A program made the translations under genes and the position numbers. The notes below the pieces were generated by a model. That model saw only the letters and a list, made by a program, of their open reading frames with translations. It searched no databases and had not been told where the DNA came from. 64,000 nucleotides of DNA from Aureimonas sp. AU4 (GTDB lineage: Bacteria; Pseudomonadota; Alphaproteobacteria; Rhizobiales; Rhizobiaceae). Where the stretch lies: positions 62,001 to 126,000 of the forward strand of contig NZ_BBWK01000002.1 in the NCBI RefSeq assembly GCF_001463765.1. Direction: 5' to 3'. Below are positions 1-9,506 of this stretch, piece after piece (position 1 is the first letter of the stretch; every line of letters starts with the position of its first letter).

Positions 1-313
1 CGATCGCGAGACCTTCGTCCGTCGATAGATCCATCAGGGCGCGGCAGGATTCGTTGGCGACAATATCGAAATGGTACGTTTCACCGCGAATCACGCAACC
101 CAGGGCAACGTATCCGTCGTAGTCACGACGGCCCGCGTCGGCGCCCGTCAAAGCAAACGTGATCGCCGCCGGCACCTCGAGCGCGCCGGGGACCGTCACG
201 ACGTCGTAGGTTGCACCCGCCTGATCCAGATGCGCCTTGGCGCCCGCCAGAAGATGGTCCGCGATATGGTCGTAGAACCGGGCTTCGATGATCAGCAGGT
301 GTGGCGCGGACAT
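1..313 (-). CDS. ribH: 6,7-dimethyl-8-ribityllumazine synthase, 3' end cut by window
   Basis: Penultimate enzyme of riboflavin synthesis; it condenses 5-amino-6-ribitylamino-uracil with 3,4-dihydroxybutanone 4-phosphate in the cytoplasm. The ATG at 313 opens [15 protein letters not shown]. The frame continues to base 1 with the family landmarks GALEVP (substrate loop) and [12 protein letters not shown], which holds the conserved RGET-x-H region. About 104 of the usual 150-160 codons are present, so the C-terminus lies outside the window. It is the last visible member of a minus-strand run nrdR-ribD-ribE-ribH, about 110 bp after ribE. The identification is firm although the gene is partial. 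Confidence 0.93.
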   Translation of the reverse strand, partial: MSAPHLLIIEARFYDHIADHLLAGAKAHLDQAGATYDVVTVPGALEVPAAITFALTGADAGRRDYDGYVALGCVIRGETYHFDIVANESCRALMDLSTDEGLAI

Positions 314-426
314 GGGTGACGAAAATCCTTCGAGCGATCGCCCGGCGAGGCCCCGGGTGGTGCCAACTCGTCGCGCGGTCTCAGATGACGATACGATACG
401 GTGCGCCGCGCGCCATCGGCCGTGAG

Positions 427-1071
427 TTACGCCGGCCTTGAGATGGCGCGTTCTTCGGGAGAAACGACCCCTGCGCTGAACAGGCGCTCCGCATAACGCG
501 CAATCTGATCGACCTCAAGGTTCACGCTGTCTCCGACCCGCTTTTCGCCCCAGGTCGTCACATCGAGCGAATGCCGGATAAGAAGGACGTCAAACCTGTC
601 GCCCGACACGCCGTTCACCGTCAGCGACGTTCCATCGAGACACACCGATCCCTTCTGCGCGATGTAGCGAGCGAGTTCGTGCGGCGCCTCCAGCGTGAAA
701 CGAACCGCCTCGCCTTCCTCGTCCCGTGCCATGATGCGCGCCTGACCATCGACGTGCCCGGACACGAGATGGCCGCCGAGCTCATCTCCGAGTTTGAGCG
801 CGCGCTCCAGGTTCAGCCGATGGTCCTCGCACCACTCGCCGGCGGTCGTGAGGCGCAGCGCCTCTTCCCACGCTTCCACGTCGAACCAACGGCGGTTGTC
901 GGTGGAAGACGGGAGCTCGACCACCGTTAGGCAGACGCCTGAGCAACTGATCGAGGCCCCGATGAGGATGTCGGACGGGTCGTAGCGTGTTTCGATGCGG
1001 AAGCGACGGCCACCAGGAAGCTGGCTGACCGCGTCGATGCGGCCGACATCCGAGACGATACCGGTGAACAT
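427..1071 (-). CDS. ribE: riboflavin synthase, alpha subunit
   Basis: Catalyses the dismutation of two 6,7-dimethyl-8-ribityllumazine molecules to riboflavin. The 214-residue product begins with the hallmark [11 protein letters not shown]. It has the two tandem lumazine-binding barrels: the first contains [14 protein letters not shown], the second [16 protein letters not shown], with the linking [12 protein letters not shown] chose the start at 1071 rather than an upstream in-frame codon because MFTGIV is the near-invariant N-terminus. Its ATG also overlaps the ribD stop by one base (TGATG), a translational-coupling arrangement. Length is normal for the family. Confidence 0.96.
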   Translation of the reverse strand: MFTGIVSDVGRIDAVSQLPGGRRFRIETRYDPSDILIGASISCSGVCLTVVELPSSTDNRRWFDVEAWEEALRLTTAGEWCEDHRLNLERALKLGDELGGHLVSGHVDGQARIMARDEEGEAVRFTLEAPHELARYIAQKGSVCLDGTSLTVNGVSGDRFDVLLIRHSLDVTTWGEKRVGDSVNLEVDQIARYAERLFSAGVVSPEERAISRPA

Positions 1072-2162
1072 CAGCGGACCTTTCTGTCGTATTCGAGCCA
1101 GAGGTCGTCGCCGAAGCACAAACGACGGGTGGCATGGAAGCTACCGAGATAGGGATGGAGGTTCGGCAAGACGATCCCAGAGCCCCCGATCCGTTTCGGC
1201 GAACGGATGAGGATGAGTCGGTCGACGAGCTCGTCGGCTAGTAGGGACAGCGCCAGTCGGCCGCCGCCCTCGCAAAGGATCGAGCCTATGCCGCGCCCGG
1301 AAAGAGAGCGAAGCAGTTCTCGCAGCGATGTCTCGTCCGCAGCGAGGCGCAGGGGTTCGACGCATTTCGCACGCATGGCGGAGGCTGAAGCGCCATCCGG
1401 GTCGTTCGTCGCGATCAGGAGCGGGACGTCACAAGCCGTCGCCGCGAGCCGCGATGCGAGCGATGTTCGCAAGCCAGGATCCACGACCAGCCGGGCCGGG
1501 CTGCGTGTGGACAGGCCGTCGAGACGGACGGTCAGCAGCGGATCGTCCGCGAGCACCGTTCCGACGCCGACGGCCACGAGGTCGCTGCGCATGCGCAGGA
1601 GGTGGGTTTGCCGATTGGCGACGGCACCGCTGATAGCGATTTGCCCCTCGCCTGCACGACCGATGAAACCGTCGCCCGATACGGCGAGCTTCAGGGTCAC
1701 GAACGGGAGGCCTCGACCCATCCGGGACAGGAATCCCTCGATGGCGTTTGGCTGCGTGGCATGTCTGGAAACAGCGACATCCACGTTACCGGACCGAAGG
1801 ATGTCGAGACCGCGTCCATCGACCCTCGGATCAGGATCGGTCGTGCCGATCACGATCCGCGCGACACCGGCAGCCACCAGTGCGTCCGCGCAAGGGGGCG
1901 TGCGTCCGTGGTGGGCACAGGGCTCGAGCGTGACGTAGACGGTCGCGCCCCACGCCGAGGCCCTCGCCTCGTCCAGCGCAACGCGCTCCGCATGCGGCCT
2001 GCCGCCTCTTCCCGTGACGCCGCGTCCCACGACGCGCCCTTCCGAGACGATCAGGCAGCCGACCGAAGGATTTTCGGCCGTCAGCCCGGCATGGCGCATG
2101 GCGAGGCGTGACGCGGCGTCGAGATAGCGCCGATCCGCCTTGCTGAGTTCCTCAGTTGCCAT
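1071..2162 (-). CDS. ribD: bifunctional riboflavin biosynthesis deaminase/reductase
   Basis: Performs deamination of the diaminopyrimidine and then side-chain reduction in riboflavin synthesis. The N-terminal CMP/dCMP-deaminase-like zinc domain (about residues 10-150) shows the HAE motif in [10 protein letters not shown] and the paired cysteines in [11 protein letters not shown]. The C-terminal RibD reductase domain follows (about 155-360), with [16 protein letters not shown] and a glycine-rich CEGGG near the end. Its start lies inside the end of nrdR (11-bp overlap) and its stop overlaps the ribE start, so the three are almost certainly co-translated. Length 363 residues is typical. Confidence 0.95.
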   Translation of the reverse strand: MATEELSKADRRYLDAASRLAMRHAGLTAENPSVGCLIVSEGRVVGRGVTGRGGRPHAERVALDEARASAWGATVYVTLEPCAHHGRTPPCADALVAAGVARIVIGTTDPDPRVDGRGLDILRSGNVDVAVSRHATQPNAIEGFLSRMGRGLPFVTLKLAVSGDGFIGRAGEGQIAISGAVANRQTHLLRMRSDLVAVGVGTVLADDPLLTVRLDGLSTRSPARLVVDPGLRTSLASRLAATACDVPLLIATNDPDGASASAMRAKCVEPLRLAADETSLRELLRSLSGRGIGSILCEGGGRLALSLLADELVDRLILIRSPKRIGGSGIVLPNLHPYLGSFHATRRLCFGDDLWLEYDRKVR

Positions 2163-2631
2163 CGTCCGTTTCGACGCGCTCTTCCGCCGTCAACTCGCCG
2201 AGCACGGCCGCGAAATCGGCCGCATGCTGGAAATCACGATAGACCGAAGCGAAGCGGACATACGCGACATCATCGAAGCCGCGCAGAGCGTCCATGACCA
2301 GCCGTCCGACCGAGGCCGAAGACACTTCCGCGTCGCCGGTCGACTCGAGCTGGCGCACGATCCCGGAGATCATGCGCTCCACCCGTTCCGGTTCGGCATC
2401 GCGCTTGCGAAGCGCGGTCCTGATCGACCGCGCGAGCTTTTCGCGGTCGAACGGCACACGGCGACCCGACTTCTTCACCACGACCAGCTCGCGCAACTGC
2501 ACTCGTTCGAACGTGGTGAAGCGCCCACTGCAGTCCGGACAGACACGCCGCCGCCTGATGGCGCTGCCATCCTCGGCGGCACGCGAGTCCTTGACCTGAC
2601 TATCGGGCGAACCGCAGAACGGGCAGCGCAC
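2152..2631 (-). CDS. nrdR: transcriptional repressor NrdR
   Basis: ATP/dATP-sensing repressor of ribonucleotide reductase genes. The 159-residue protein starts at a GTG with MRCPFCG. Four cysteines, C-P-F-C and C-P-D-C, form the zinc ribbon (residues 3-34), followed by the RRRR/FTTFER segment and the ATP-cone domain (about 50-140) with [16 protein letters not shown]. It sits 10 bp after glyA and overlaps ribD, the usual alphaproteobacterial glyA-nrdR-rib order. No obvious NrdR box pair was seen in the window, so its targets lie elsewhere. Confidence 0.95.
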   Translation of the reverse strand: MRCPFCGSPDSQVKDSRAAEDGSAIRRRRVCPDCSGRFTTFERVQLRELVVVKKSGRRVPFDREKLARSIRTALRKRDAEPERVERMISGIVRQLESTGDAEVSSASVGRLVMDALRGFDDVAYVRFASVYRDFQHAADFAAVLGELTAEERVETDDGN

Positions 2632-2641
2632 GCGGGAGCGA

Positions 2642-3961
2642 TCAGCCGAGGTTCGGGTAGATCGGAAAGCGGTCCGTCAACGCCTGAACGCGGGCCTTTA
2701 CAGCAGCCTCGACAGCCGCGTTGCCCTCGTCGGAATTGGCCGACTTCAGACCATCCAGCACCTCGACGATCATGCGCCCGACTTCACGGAACTCCGCCGC
2801 ACCGAAGCCGCGGGTTGTCGCGGCCGGCGTGCCGAGGCGAATGCCCGACGTGACCGCCGGCTTCTCCGGATCGTTGGGAACGCCGTTCTTGTTGCAGGTG
2901 ATGCCGGCCCGGCCCAGCGCGATCTCGGTCTTCTTGCCGGTCAACATCTTCGGCCGCAGGTCGACCAGCATGAGATGGGTGTCGGTGCCGCCCGACACGA
3001 TGTCCAGCCCACCTTCCCGCACCGTCTCGGCCAGGACGCGGGCGTTCTCGACGACCGAGGCGATGTAGCTGCGATAACCCGGCTGCAGCGCCTCGCCGAA
3101 GGCGACAGCCTTCCCGGCGATGACATGCATCAGCGGACCGCCCTGCAGACCGGGGAAGATCGCCGAGTTGATCTTCTTGGCGATGTCCTCGTCGTTGGTC
3201 AGGATCAGGCCGCCGCGCGGACCGCGCAGGGTCTTGTGGGTCGTCGACGTCGCGACGTGGGCATGCGGGAACGGGCTCGGATGCTGACCTCCCGCCACGA
3301 GCCCGGCGAAATGCGCCATGTCGACCCAGAGATAGGCGCCGACCGCATCCGCGATCGCGCGGAAGCGAGCGAAGTCGATGATCCGGCTGTAGGCCGAACC
3401 GCCTGCGATGATAAGATCAGGCTTCGTCTCGTGCGCAAGCCGCTCGACCTGATCGTAGTCGATCAAGCCGGTCTCGAGATCGAGACCGTACTGAACCGCA
3501 TTGAACCAGCGACCGGACAGGTTGGGCTTCGCGCCGTGCGTCAGATGCCCACCGGCATCGAGGCTCATGCCGAGGATCGTCGCGCCGGGCTTCGATAGCG
3601 CAAGGAGTACGGCCTGGTTCGCCTGGCTGCCGCTGCTCGGCTGGACGTTCGCGAAGCCACAGCCGAAGAGCGTCTTCGCGCGCTCGATCGCCAGATCCTC
3701 GACGACGTCCACATGCTCGCAGCCACCGTAGTAACGGCGACCCGGATAGCCCTCGGCGTACTTGTTCGTGAGAACCGAGCCCTGCGCCTCCAATACGGCG
3801 CGCGAGACGATGTTCTCCGACGCGATCAGCTCGATTTCGTGCTGCTGCCGATTGAGTTCCGCGCGCATCGCGGCAAACAGAACGGGATCGCCAGCCGCGA
3901 TACCGTCGGAGAAAAAGCCGTTCTCGTGCGTTGCGGGGGCAACGGAAAGGGCTTGCGACAT
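2642..3961 (-). CDS. glyA: serine hydroxymethyltransferase
   Basis: PLP enzyme interconverting serine and glycine while charging tetrahydrofolate with a one-carbon unit. The 439-residue protein contains [10 protein letters not shown] near the N-terminus, the ring-stacking region [11 protein letters not shown], and the PLP lysine in [11 protein letters not shown]. The start at 3961 is supported by GGGAG eight bases upstream. It heads the minus-strand glyA-nrdR-ribDEH run and, through one-carbon units, is functionally close to folA/thyA further along. Length and motifs are ordinary. Confidence 0.97.
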   Translation of the reverse strand: MSQALSVAPATHENGFFSDGIAAGDPVLFAAMRAELNRQQHEIELIASENIVSRAVLEAQGSVLTNKYAEGYPGRRYYGGCEHVDVVEDLAIERAKTLFGCGFANVQPSSGSQANQAVLLALSKPGATILGMSLDAGGHLTHGAKPNLSGRWFNAVQYGLDLETGLIDYDQVERLAHETKPDLIIAGGSAYSRIIDFARFRAIADAVGAYLWVDMAHFAGLVAGGQHPSPFPHAHVATSTTHKTLRGPRGGLILTNDEDIAKKINSAIFPGLQGGPLMHVIAGKAVAFGEALQPGYRSYIASVVENARVLAETVREGGLDIVSGGTDTHLMLVDLRPKMLTGKKTEIALGRAGITCNKNGVPNDPEKPAVTSGIRLGTPAATTRGFGAAEFREVGRMIVEVLDGLKSANSDEGNAAVEAAVKARVQALTDRFPIYPNLG

Positions 3962-3985
3962 CGTCCGAACTCCCTGGAATGAAAC

Positions 3986-4004
3986 GGGGGCCGCACGGGC
4001 CCCC
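3986..4004 (-). terminator. GC-rich hairpin between L,D-transpeptidase gene and glyA
   Basis: GGGGGCC and GGCCCCC form a perfect 7-bp stem around a 5-base loop. On the minus strand it is flanked by GAAA before and GTTTC after, which extends the stem with a bulge. It could terminate the transpeptidase transcript. The following T tract is weak, so a role in the glyA leader is also possible. Confidence 0.45.
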
Positions 4005-4079
4005 TTTCAGGTGTTTCGGTGCGGAATATCACATCCGCTTGCAACGCGCCAACCGCTTCCGGACGGAGGATAGCCGTCG

Positions 4080-5411
4080 TCAGTAAGGAAGATCGGCGGA
4101 GGCCTGCTCACCGGCCGCGTAGGCGGTCGGCTGCGCATCCGACATGGCGAGCTGTTCGGCTCCATCGCGGCGATAGATGTCGTCACGGAACTGCACGACC
4201 GTCGGATCGGTCGCCCACGCCGTCAGGTACGTGAAATGCAGCGGCACGGGGTTGGTGAGGTTCACGTCCTGCCGCGTTCGCGCCGAGATGGTTCGCTCGA
4301 TGGCGGAACGGTCCCAGCCCGGCGTGTCGCGGGCGAGCCAGACGATCAGGTCGCGGACGTTCTGGACGCGAACGCAGCCCGACGACTCGAAACGCATGAG
4401 CTGCGAGAAGACGCTCTGCTGTGGCGTGTCGTGCATGTACACGGCGTAGGGGTTCGGGAAGTTGATCTTCACCGAGGACATCGCGTTCATGCGGCCCGGA
4501 TTCTGCCGGAAGAGGTACTTCACCGCCTCGTCGGTCTGCCAGTTGATCGTCTCCGGCGGAATGACGCTTCCATCCGGCGCATAGATGATGATGTCGTTGC
4601 GCGTGAGGTAGGTCGGATCCTTCTGCATCAGCGGGATGATGTCCTTGCGGACGATCGATGCCGGTGCATGCCAGTAGGGATTGAGGTTCAGGTTGGTGAT
4701 CTTCGAATCGAGGATCGGTGTCTGACGATCGATCTTGCCGACCACCGCCGTGTGCCGCTGGACGACACGCCCGTTCTCGACCGCCTCGATCGACGCGGCG
4801 GGAATATTGACCATCACGAAGCGACCCGGGTCCGGTTGAATGGCCGAAAGGCGCTGGATGTTGGTCTGGAGTTGCATGAGACGGACGTCGGCGGGGACGT
4901 TCAACGCCTTGTAGGTGTACTCGCCGACCGTACCGTCGGCCGGTAGACCATGCCGTGCCTGGAAGCGCTTCACGGCGGCATCGACATAGGTGTCGAAGGA
5001 CATCGAGTTGCCGGCCGAGCGGTCGAGGTCGCCGGATGCGGCCAAACGCTGGCGAAGGAGGGAGACCGCCTGGTTCTGAGCCCCGATCTGGAGCTTGCCG
5101 GCCTCCGGAACCTGCGGCCAGCCGCCGCTCATCGCGATCTGGTTGTAGCTGCCGACAGCCTGCTGCATGGCCGACAGCGTGCTGGGCGAGAAGACGGGCT
5201 GATAGGAGGCCACGTTGCGCACGCTGGCGGCGCGCGTGTCGAACTGGTCGGTCCACCCACCACGATTGGGCGCCGTCAAAACGCCCTCGATCGCCGACTG
5301 GGCGCGCGCCGCACCTGCGAAGGCGCCCGCGCCCAGAAGGCCGGCAGCGCCCGCGACGAACTGCCGACGGGAAAGCGCCGGTAGGCTACGGTCTCGGGTG
5401 CCCTTGGTCAT
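4080..5411 (-). CDS. exported L,D-transpeptidase (YcbB/YkuD family)
   Basis: Likely forms 3-3 cross-links in peptidoglycan or attaches proteins to it in the periplasm. The 443-residue protein starts with a signal sequence carrying a twin-arginine-like SRRQFV (about residue 14) and a hydrophobic stretch ending at ARAQ. A peptidoglycan-binding-like helical domain follows (FQARHGLPADGTVGEYTYKA), then the YkuD domain with HDTPQQ and the catalytic SSGCVRV. The start at 5411 is preferred over 5417 because GAGGA lies at proper spacing only for the former. The neighbouring MarR gene is of the LdtR type, whose family members are described as controlling an L,D-transpeptidase gene (LdtP), so this is probably its target. 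Confidence 0.9.
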   Translation of the reverse strand: MTKGTRDRSLPALSRRQFVAGAAGLLGAGAFAGAARAQSAIEGVLTAPNRGGWTDQFDTRAASVRNVASYQPVFSPSTLSAMQQAVGSYNQIAMSGGWPQVPEAGKLQIGAQNQAVSLLRQRLAASGDLDRSAGNSMSFDTYVDAAVKRFQARHGLPADGTVGEYTYKALNVPADVRLMQLQTNIQRLSAIQPDPGRFVMVNIPAASIEAVENGRVVQRHTAVVGKIDRQTPILDSKITNLNLNPYWHAPASIVRKDIIPLMQKDPTYLTRNDIIIYAPDGSVIPPETINWQTDEAVKYLFRQNPGRMNAMSSVKINFPNPYAVYMHDTPQQSVFSQLMRFESSGCVRVQNVRDLIVWLARDTPGWDRSAIERTISARTRQDVNLTNPVPLHFTYLTAWATDPTVVQFRDDIYRRDGAEQLAMSDAQPTAYAAGEQASADLPY

Positions 5412-5576
5412 GTTCATTCCTCGACGGTCGATGTCAGGTCGCTTGCGGCGCAACATAAGCCGGTCGTGGTAAATCAAACGACAACGCCAAACGCCGCCCC
5501 TGATCCACGTCTTCAGGCCGGAAGGCAGGCCACCCGAATGAGGCGAAAGCGTGGATTCGCAAGAGTTTGCGCGGAT

Positions 5577-5586
5577 TTGCGCGCAA
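5577..5586. promoter_or_regulatory. possible operator: TTGCGCGCAA palindrome upstream of the L,D-transpeptidase gene
   Basis: A perfect 10-bp palindrome lies between the regulator's terminator and the transpeptidase start, about 165 bp upstream of the latter. A direct repeat of TTTGCGCG overlaps it. It is a candidate binding site for the adjacent MarR-family regulator, but that is only positional inference and the element is short. Confidence 0.25.
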
Positions 5587-5605
5587 CCGCGCCGCGACCT
5601 GTTGC

Positions 5606-5643
5606 AAAAACCCCGCGACCGCGGGCGAGCGGTCACGGGGTTT
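5606..5643 (-). terminator. Rho-independent terminator of the LdtR-like gene
   Basis: On the minus strand AAACCCCG and CGGGGTTT close a stem that continues through GACCGC/GCGGTC with one internal mismatch. The loop is six bases and a run of five T residues follows at 5610-5606. It starts about 50 bp after the regulator stop codon, so the downstream transpeptidase gene must have its own promoter. Confidence 0.78.
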
Positions 5644-5692
5644 CGGGTTCGGCGGCGGACTGGAGAAACGCTGCCGTCCGAGGTGGGTGACG

Positions 5693-6259
5693 TCAGAGAC
5701 GGTACATGATCGAGTCGTTCCAGAAGCGATCGAGACGCTGCAGCGACTTGTTCATCTTCTGGAACTCGCCTTCGTCGAGACCGCCCACCTTGTCGATCGA
5801 GCCGATATGTCGATCGTAGAGCACCGCGACGATATCGGCGACCTGTAGCCCGGCCTTGGTCAGCGACACGCGAACCGCCCGGCGATCGACACGCGAGCGC
5901 TGGTGGTCGATGAAGCCGAGTTCGACAAGCTTCTTGAGGTTATAGGATACGTTCGACCCCAGGTAGAAGCCGCGCGTGCGCAGCTCGCCTGCCGTCAGGA
6001 CCGAGTTGCCGATGTTGAAGAGCAGGAGTGCCTGCACCGCATTGATGTCGGTACGCCCTGCCCGGTCGAACTCGTCCTTGATGACGTCGAGAAGTCGCCG
6101 GTGAAGTCGCTCCACCAACTGAAGGGTCTCGAGATACAAGCTCTTCAGTTCGACCTTGTCGCTGGTCGTCTCGGGCGTATCGCGCTTGGGCTGGAGATGG
6201 CTCACGTCTTCGGCTCCGCTGTCGGTTCCGGAACTCTCACTCGGTCCCGTCTTGATCAC
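5693..6259 (-). CDS. ldtR: MarR-family regulator, LdtR type
   Basis: Winged-helix DNA-binding regulator of 188 residues. After a polar 35-residue lead it shows the dimerisation helix LYLETLQLVERLHRRLLDVI, the HTH region with TAGELRTRGFYLGSNVSYNL, and the wing with DHQRSRVDRRAVRVSLT. The GFYLGSNVSYNLKKLVELG segment matches what I know of LdtR, described in Liberibacter and rhizobia as an activator linked to L,D-transpeptidase and osmotic tolerance. Here it lies directly upstream of such a transpeptidase gene on the same strand, separated by its own terminator. Family assignment is strong; the LdtR name rests on recognition plus context. Confidence 0.82.
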   Translation of the reverse strand: MIKTGPSESSGTDSGAEDVSHLQPKRDTPETTSDKVELKSLYLETLQLVERLHRRLLDVIKDEFDRAGRTDINAVQALLLFNIGNSVLTAGELRTRGFYLGSNVSYNLKKLVELGFIDHQRSRVDRRAVRVSLTKAGLQVADIVAVLYDRHIGSIDKVGGLDEGEFQKMNKSLQRLDRFWNDSIMYRL

Positions 6260-6395
6260 GAAGCTAACCCGAACGCGTCTAATTCGCTTTAAAACTCAAA
6301 GTAAACGATTTGCTCGGCCGCGAGATGCTGAAACGCGATTAATGAAATCCCTTCGAAACCCAACGCATTTGATCTGTAGGGACGGATGCAGCGAT

Positions 6396-6809
6396 TCATC
6401 TTCGCCGTTGCTCAACGAAGGACACGATCCTCAGCATCAGGAGAAGGGCGAGGCCGAAGGCGTGGAGGCCGACGACGAGCGCTTCCGGGCCGAAGAGGTG
6501 GGAGAAGCCGAGGTGCATGATGCTTTCGATCAGGAACACGAGCGTCCAGATCACGACGCCCCATGAGGCGACCATCCAGAGGCCGACGCCGGCGACGGGA
6601 TAGAGCACGGCGAGAACCGGTGCCGCGATCTTCCACCAAACCGGCATGGTGTCGAAGCGCCAGAGGTCTCCGTCGAAGACGCCGACTAGTCGGGTCCAAT
6701 AGAGGATGCCCATCGTGAACAAGGCTAACGATGCCACGCGACAGACGAGGCCACGAAGCATGCGGTTAAGCGATATGTCACGATCCTGACGTGTCGCGTC
6801 ATTCTTCAC
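6396..6809 (-). CDS. small integral membrane protein (DUF6163-like)
   Basis: The 137-residue product has four predicted membrane segments: around 22-42 (VASLALFTMGILYWTRLVG), 58-80 (VWWKIAAPVLAVLYPVAGVGL), 85-105 (WGVVIWTLVFLIESIMHLGF) and 110-130 (LVVGLHAFGLALLLMLRIV). I recall similar proteins annotated as DUF6163 beside ldtR and hemB in rhizobial genomes; the function is unknown. It precedes ldtR by 136 bp on the same strand. Envelope or osmotic-stress function would fit the neighbours but is inference only. Confidence 0.75.
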   Translation of the reverse strand: MKNDATRQDRDISLNRMLRGLVCRVASLALFTMGILYWTRLVGVFDGDLWRFDTMPVWWKIAAPVLAVLYPVAGVGLWMVASWGVVIWTLVFLIESIMHLGFSHLFGPEALVVGLHAFGLALLLMLRIVSFVEQRRR

Positions 6810-7029
6810 GAGAGAGCCAACGCTGGGCGCTCGAACAGATTGTGTCGCCCGATCATGCCGCTCATTCCAGCTTGGCTCTGCGCTTGCGACGTGGTTCAGA
6901 CTTGTCGCGGGCGAACGCTAGGATTAGGTCCGGGATACGTCAACGCGCCACGTCCATCGCGGCCCCTCTGTCCCCACCTGACGAACGCCGAGCTCTGTGC
7001 GTTCGATACGCATGCCTCGGAGTCCATCT

Positions 7030-8052
7030 ATGTCGCCACGCGAAACCCCGCCCCTTTCCGCGGCCATCGATCGCGCGACCGGGGGAACACGGTTGCGCCG
7101 TCTTCGCCAAAGCGACTGGATTCGGCGTCTGGTGCGGGAGACCGACGTCACCACCAACGATCTGATCTGGCCGATCTTCGTGCGGGACGGCGACGGCGAG
7201 CCCGAACCCGTCGCCTCGATGCCGGGCGTTTTTCGGCGATCGGTGAACGGATGCGCCGAAGCCGCACGCGAAGCCTATGATCTTGGAATTCCGGTCGTCG
7301 CCCTCTTTCCGTTCACGCAAACGGCGCAGCGCGACGAGACGGGAAGTCAGGCGCTCGATCCCAGCAACTTGGTCTGCCGCGCGGTGCGCGCCATCAAGGC
7401 GGCCGTGCCGGAGATCGGCGTTCTGTGCGACGTCGCGCTCGATCCCTACACAAGCCACGGCCACGACGGTCTCGTGAAGGACGGACGCATTCTCAACGAC
7501 GAGACGGTTGAGCTTTTGTGCCGCCAGGCGCTGGTCCAGGCAGAGGCCGGATGTGACATTCTGGGCCCATCCGACATGATGGACGGCCGCGTCGCTTGCA
7601 TCCGCTCCGCACTGGACGGCGCTGGTTTCCGCGACACGATGATCATGTCCTACGCGGCGAAATACGCATCCGCCTATTACGGTCCGTTCCGAGACGCGGT
7701 CGGTTCTTCGGGCGCGCTGAAGGGCGACAAGCGGACCTACCAGATGGACATGGGCAACACGGATGAGGCCCTGCGCGAGGCGCGGCAGGACATCGCCGAG
7801 GGCGCCGACATGATCATGGTCAAGCCCGGCATGCCATACCTCGACATCCTGACTCGGCTTGTCGACGAGTTCGCGATGCCGACCTTCGCCTACCAGACGT
7901 CCGGTGAGTATTCGGTCATCATGGCAGCCGCACAGAATGGCTGGATCGACGGGGATCGCGCGATGATGGAATCCCTGCGCGCCTTCAAACGTGCCGGGGC
8001 CGCCGGCATCCTGTCTTACTTCTCGCCCCGCGTCGCGACCCTCCTTCGCTGA
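7030..8052 (+). CDS. hemB: delta-aminolevulinic acid dehydratase (porphobilinogen synthase)
   Basis: Condenses two 5-aminolevulinate molecules to porphobilinogen for heme and corrinoid synthesis. The 340-residue protein has the two active-site lysines in SYAAKYASAYYGPFR and MIMVKPGMPYLDI. The metal loop reads CDVALDPYTSHGHDGLV, where most cysteines of the zinc-type enzyme are replaced by aspartates, indicating the magnesium-dependent alphaproteobacterial form. The start at 7030 is chosen for GGAG seven bases upstream; in-frame ATGs at 6997 and 7012 lack one. It is divergent from the ldtR cluster. Confidence 0.95.
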   Translation: MSPRETPPLSAAIDRATGGTRLRRLRQSDWIRRLVRETDVTTNDLIWPIFVRDGDGEPEPVASMPGVFRRSVNGCAEAAREAYDLGIPVVALFPFTQTAQRDETGSQALDPSNLVCRAVRAIKAAVPEIGVLCDVALDPYTSHGHDGLVKDGRILNDETVELLCRQALVQAEAGCDILGPSDMMDGRVACIRSALDGAGFRDTMIMSYAAKYASAYYGPFRDAVGSSGALKGDKRTYQMDMGNTDEALREARQDIAEGADMIMVKPGMPYLDILTRLVDEFAMPTFAYQTSGEYSVIMAAAQNGWIDGDRAMMESLRAFKRAGAAGILSYFSPRVATLLR

Positions 8053-8127
8053 CCGCGCGTCATTGCGGAGTTGCTCGGGCACACACATATCTCAGGCCAG
8101 AAACTGGGAGATGAAAGGGTGCCGAGC

Positions 8128-8598
8128 ATGATGGCAACGGATACGCTTCGCGCGCGGCAGACGGGATGGCTCGATCAGCCCGCGGCCTACCGTGGCGTGC
8201 GCACCCGGCGCGTTGTCGGCTTTCTGTTCGATTACGCGCTGGTTCTCATCCTGTGCATTCCGGCCTTCGTGCTCGTGACCGTGCTCGGCCTTCTGACGCT
8301 CGGGCTTGGATGGATGCTGTACGGGTTCCTACTCCCGCTGGTAGCGATCCCCTACGTGGCCTTCACGCTCGGCGGTGAGGCACAGGCAACGCCGGGCATG
8401 CGTATCGCCGGCATCCGGTTGGAACGCAACGACGGTGGCCGTGTCGACCCCGCTCTCGCGGTCGCGCACACGATTCTGTTCTGGGTCGGCAACGTCGCGA
8501 CGGGTGGCTTCATCCTCCTGCTCGGTCTGTTCACGCCGCGCAAGCAGCTTCTCCAGGATTTGCTTCTGGGAACCGTCGTCGTTCGCCGCGCGCCGTGA
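8128..8598 (+). CDS. RDD-family membrane protein
   Basis: A 156-residue inner-membrane protein of unknown function. The RDD signature is visible as [14 protein letters not shown] in the first membrane segment. Two further hydrophobic segments follow: [21 protein letters not shown] and [26 protein letters not shown] conserved loop [18 protein letters not shown] lies between. AAGGG eight bases upstream supports the start at 8128. It follows hemB by about 75 bp and may be cotranscribed with it. Nothing in the sequence indicates a substrate. Confidence 0.85.
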   Translation: MMATDTLRARQTGWLDQPAAYRGVRTRRVVGFLFDYALVLILCIPAFVLVTVLGLLTLGLGWMLYGFLLPLVAIPYVAFTLGGEAQATPGMRIAGIRLERNDGGRVDPALAVAHTILFWVGNVATGGFILLLGLFTPRKQLLQDLLLGTVVVRRAP

Positions 8599-8653
8599 CG
8601 TTCGGGCTGCGGCAGCCCGACGCGGACGGTTTCGCTTCTTCCCAAACGCCCCG

Positions 8654-8677
8654 CCCCGCGCCACACTGGGCGCGGGG
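8654..8677. other. perfect 9-bp hairpin between the RDD gene and bpt
   Basis: CCCCGCGCC and GGCGCGGGG pair perfectly around a 6-base loop. No T tract follows, so it is either a weak terminator after the RDD gene or part of the bpt leader. Confidence 0.4.
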
Positions 8678-8720
8678 GTTCGGTTATCGTATCGGGGCCT
8701 CCGGAAGGCCATTCTCCTCC

Positions 8721-9506
8721 ATGACTGCTCACCCGCAGACGCCGCAGTTCTTCCTTACGTCGCCTTCCGCCTGCCCCTATCTTCCGGGGCAATTGGAGCG
8801 GAAGGTCTTCACGCATCTGATCGGTGCCCGCGCCCCTGATCTTCTGGACCTCCTGACCCAAGGCGGGTTTCGCCGGAGCCAGAACATCGCCTACAGGCCG
8901 GCTTGCGAGCGTTGTCGGGCCTGCATCTCGGTGCGCATTCTCGTGGACGAGTTCACGCCGACCAAATCGATGCGCCGGGCGGTCTCGACCAACTCCGATC
9001 TGATCGGACGCATGGGCGAGGCGGAGCCGTCGTCGGAGCAATACGCGCTCTTCCGACGCTATTTGGAAGCGCGCCATACGCGCGGCGGCATGTCGGAAAT
9101 GTCGGTTCTCGACTACGCGATGATGGTCGAGGACAGCCAAGTCGACACGCGTGTCATCCAATACCGACGGAAGGGCCCCGATTCCCGCATCACGGGCCGC
9201 TCGGACGGCGATCTCATGGCCGTTGCACTGACCGACGTCATGGGGGACGGACTGTCGATGGTCTACTCGTACTTCGAACCGTCCGAACAGCAACGCGGCC
9301 TCGGCACGTTCATGATCCTCGATCACATCCGTCGCGCCCGCGAGATGGGTCTCCCTTACCTCTATCTCGGCTATTGGGTGCGCGGTTCGCGCAAGATGGA
9401 CTACAAGATCCGCTTCCAGCCGCAGGAGCACCTCATGGCGCGCGGCTGGGAGCGCTTCGACCCGGAGGCGGCGCTCGTCGCGGAGACCGCTCTCTCCCTC
9501 AAGTGA
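8721..9506 (+). CDS. bpt: aspartate/glutamate leucyltransferase (N-end rule)
   Basis: Transfers leucine from Leu-tRNA to N-terminal Asp or Glu, creating a degron for the ClpS/ClpAP pathway. The 261-residue protein begins [14 protein letters not shown] and contains [16 protein letters not shown], the cysteine-rich [12 protein letters not shown] and the C-terminal acetyltransferase-like fold with [17 protein letters not shown]. The start at 8721 matches family N-termini although its ribosome site is weak; a longer in-frame reading from 8595 overlaps the RDD gene and lacks homology. Its 3' end overlaps parC tail-to-tail by 8 bp. Confidence 0.92.
   Translation: MTAHPQTPQFFLTSPSACPYLPGQLERKVFTHLIGARAPDLLDLLTQGGFRRSQNIAYRPACERCRACISVRILVDEFTPTKSMRRAVSTNSDLIGRMGEAEPSSEQYALFRRYLEARHTRGGMSEMSVLDYAMMVEDSQVDTRVIQYRRKGPDSRITGRSDGDLMAVALTDVMGDGLSMVYSYFEPSEQQRGLGTFMILDHIRRAREMGLPYLYLGYWVRGSRKMDYKIRFQPQEHLMARGWERFDPEAALVAETALSLK

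Noticed and set aside
3962-4079. Possible glycine riboswitch upstream of glyA
   Set aside because: Only about 118 bp with a single GC hairpin; none of the conserved glycine aptamer core elements are visible.
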